A DNA stretch of 6,551 nucleotides from Oscillospiraceae bacterium (GTDB taxonomy: Bacteria; Bacillota_A; Clostridia; Oscillospirales; JAAYXM01), in assembly GCA_017408185.1 (NCBI GenBank), contig JAFQVE010000408.1:1-6551 (forward strand), given 5' to 3'. Position 1 is the stretch's first letter. Each line of letters begins with the position of its first letter. Below are positions 5,911 to 6,551 of the stretch, piece by piece. A program made the translations under genes and the position numbers. The notes beneath the pieces are model-generated. The model was not told the DNA's origin and did no database searches. It was given only the letters and a program-made list of their open reading frames with translations.

Positions 5911-6551
5911 ATGCAGGAATTGGTTCTATTTATAGGAGATTCCATAACAGATTGCAAGCGCGACCGCGAGGATGACGCATCTTTAGGCTCCGGCTATGCA
6001 TCTTTCGCCGTCCCACGCCTTTCGCTTGACGCACCGGGCAAATACCGTTTTTTAAACCGCGGCATCGGTGGCAACTGCCTTTTTGATATACTTCCGAGAT
6101 TAGAAAAAGACGTCATCCAAAATAAACCCGATTATATGAGCATACTTGCAGGTGCAAACGATTGTTCTCTCGGCTCTATGGCAAGAATCTCCGATCTTGC
6201 AAAGCGGTATGAGGGGCTCTATTGCCTATGCATAGAAAAATGCCGTGATGCTCTGCCTGAGCTTCGGATGTTTATACTCTCGCCGTTTCTTCTCCCTCAC
6301 CCTCAGCTCGATATAACGTATGAGAGCTTTCCGTATCTTTCCGGCAAGGTGCTTTGTGAGCAGATGGACGAGCTTGCCCAAACTGCGGGAAAAGTTGCGG
6401 AAAAGTATTCGCTTCCGTTTGTAAATCTCCACGATAAGTTCCGCGAGGCACTTAAAATGGCTCCGGCAGAATATTGGTCACATGACGGATACCATCCGAC
6501 GGTTGCGGGACATGAACTCATCGCCCGTGAGTGGAGAAAGATTTTTGACAA
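5911..6551 (+). CDS. SGNH/GDSL hydrolase, probable carbohydrate (acetyl) esterase, 3' end outside window
   Basis: The frame is open from ATG 5911 to the last base (213 full codons), so only the extreme C-terminus is missing if the length is typical (about 210-230). All four SGNH blocks are visible: GDSIT with nucleophile S11 (block I); NRGIGGN at 49-55 with oxyanion Gly (II); GAND at 81-84 with oxyanion Asn83 (III); and D192-G-Y-H195-P for the catalytic Asp and His (V). Such small enzymes deacylate sugars, mostly removing acetyl groups from xylan-, mannan- or pectin-derived oligosaccharides. The operon position suggests trimming of acetylated oligosaccharides before or together with the glycosidases. 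AAGGAGA (5896-5902) lies 8 bases upstream of the ATG, and the gap to the previous gene is 28 bp. There is no signal peptide: the protein begins MQELVLFIGDS, already strand 1 of the fold. Substrate assignment is inference; lipase or thioesterase roles are less likely in this context. Confidence 0.92.
   Translation, partial: MQELVLFIGDSITDCKRDREDDASLGSGYASFAVPRLSLDAPGKYRFLNRGIGGNCLFDILPRLEKDVIQNKPDYMSILAGANDCSLGSMARISDLAKRYEGLYCLCIEKCRDALPELRMFILSPFLLPHPQLDITYESFPYLSGKVLCEQMDELAQTAGKVAEKYSLPFVNLHDKFREALKMAPAEYWSHDGYHPTVAGHELIAREWRKIFD

Overview
The window looks like chromosomal DNA from a low-to-mid GC anaerobic Firmicute of the class Clostridia, probably a gut or rumen bacterium. This is inferred from strong AGGAG-type ribosome binding sites, tight co-directional gene packing, an intracellular carbohydrate cassette and the style of the proteins. 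No rRNA, tRNA, mobile element, CRISPR array or plasmid feature was seen. Species cannot be named from the sequence.

Layout. Bases 1-314 hold the 3' end of a plus-strand gene of uncertain function. It is closed by a strong intrinsic terminator (336-370) that overlaps the last codons of the next gene, which is convergent. That gene is a minus-strand AraC-type regulator (348-1178). A 231-bp divergent intergenic region (1179-1409) carries a clear sigma-70 promoter for the regulator, a weaker candidate promoter for the plus-strand operon, a perfect 11-bp direct repeat and a small dyad. Then come four plus-strand genes with gaps of 29, 19 and 28 bp: a GH1 beta-glucosidase (1410-2768), a 632-residue protein with GH42-like architecture (2798-4696), a Gfo/Idh/MocA NAD(P)-dependent oxidoreductase (4716-5882) and an SGNH/GDSL esterase (5911 to the window edge).

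How they may work together. The four operon proteins lack visible signal peptides, so they probably act in the cytoplasm on an imported glycoside or decorated oligosaccharide. The SGNH enzyme could remove acyl (probably acetyl) groups. The GH1 enzyme could remove beta-linked glucose or a similar sugar. The GH42-like protein could cleave a second linkage. The Gfo/Idh/MocA enzyme could oxidise or epimerise the freed sugar, or take part in a redox (3-keto type) cleavage route. The divergent AraC regulator is the obvious candidate sensor and activator. The GH1 enzyme has the pattern of non-phosphorylated substrates, which argues for non-PTS uptake; no transporter lies in the window. The part most worth following up is the GH42-like protein and its pairing with the oxidoreductase.
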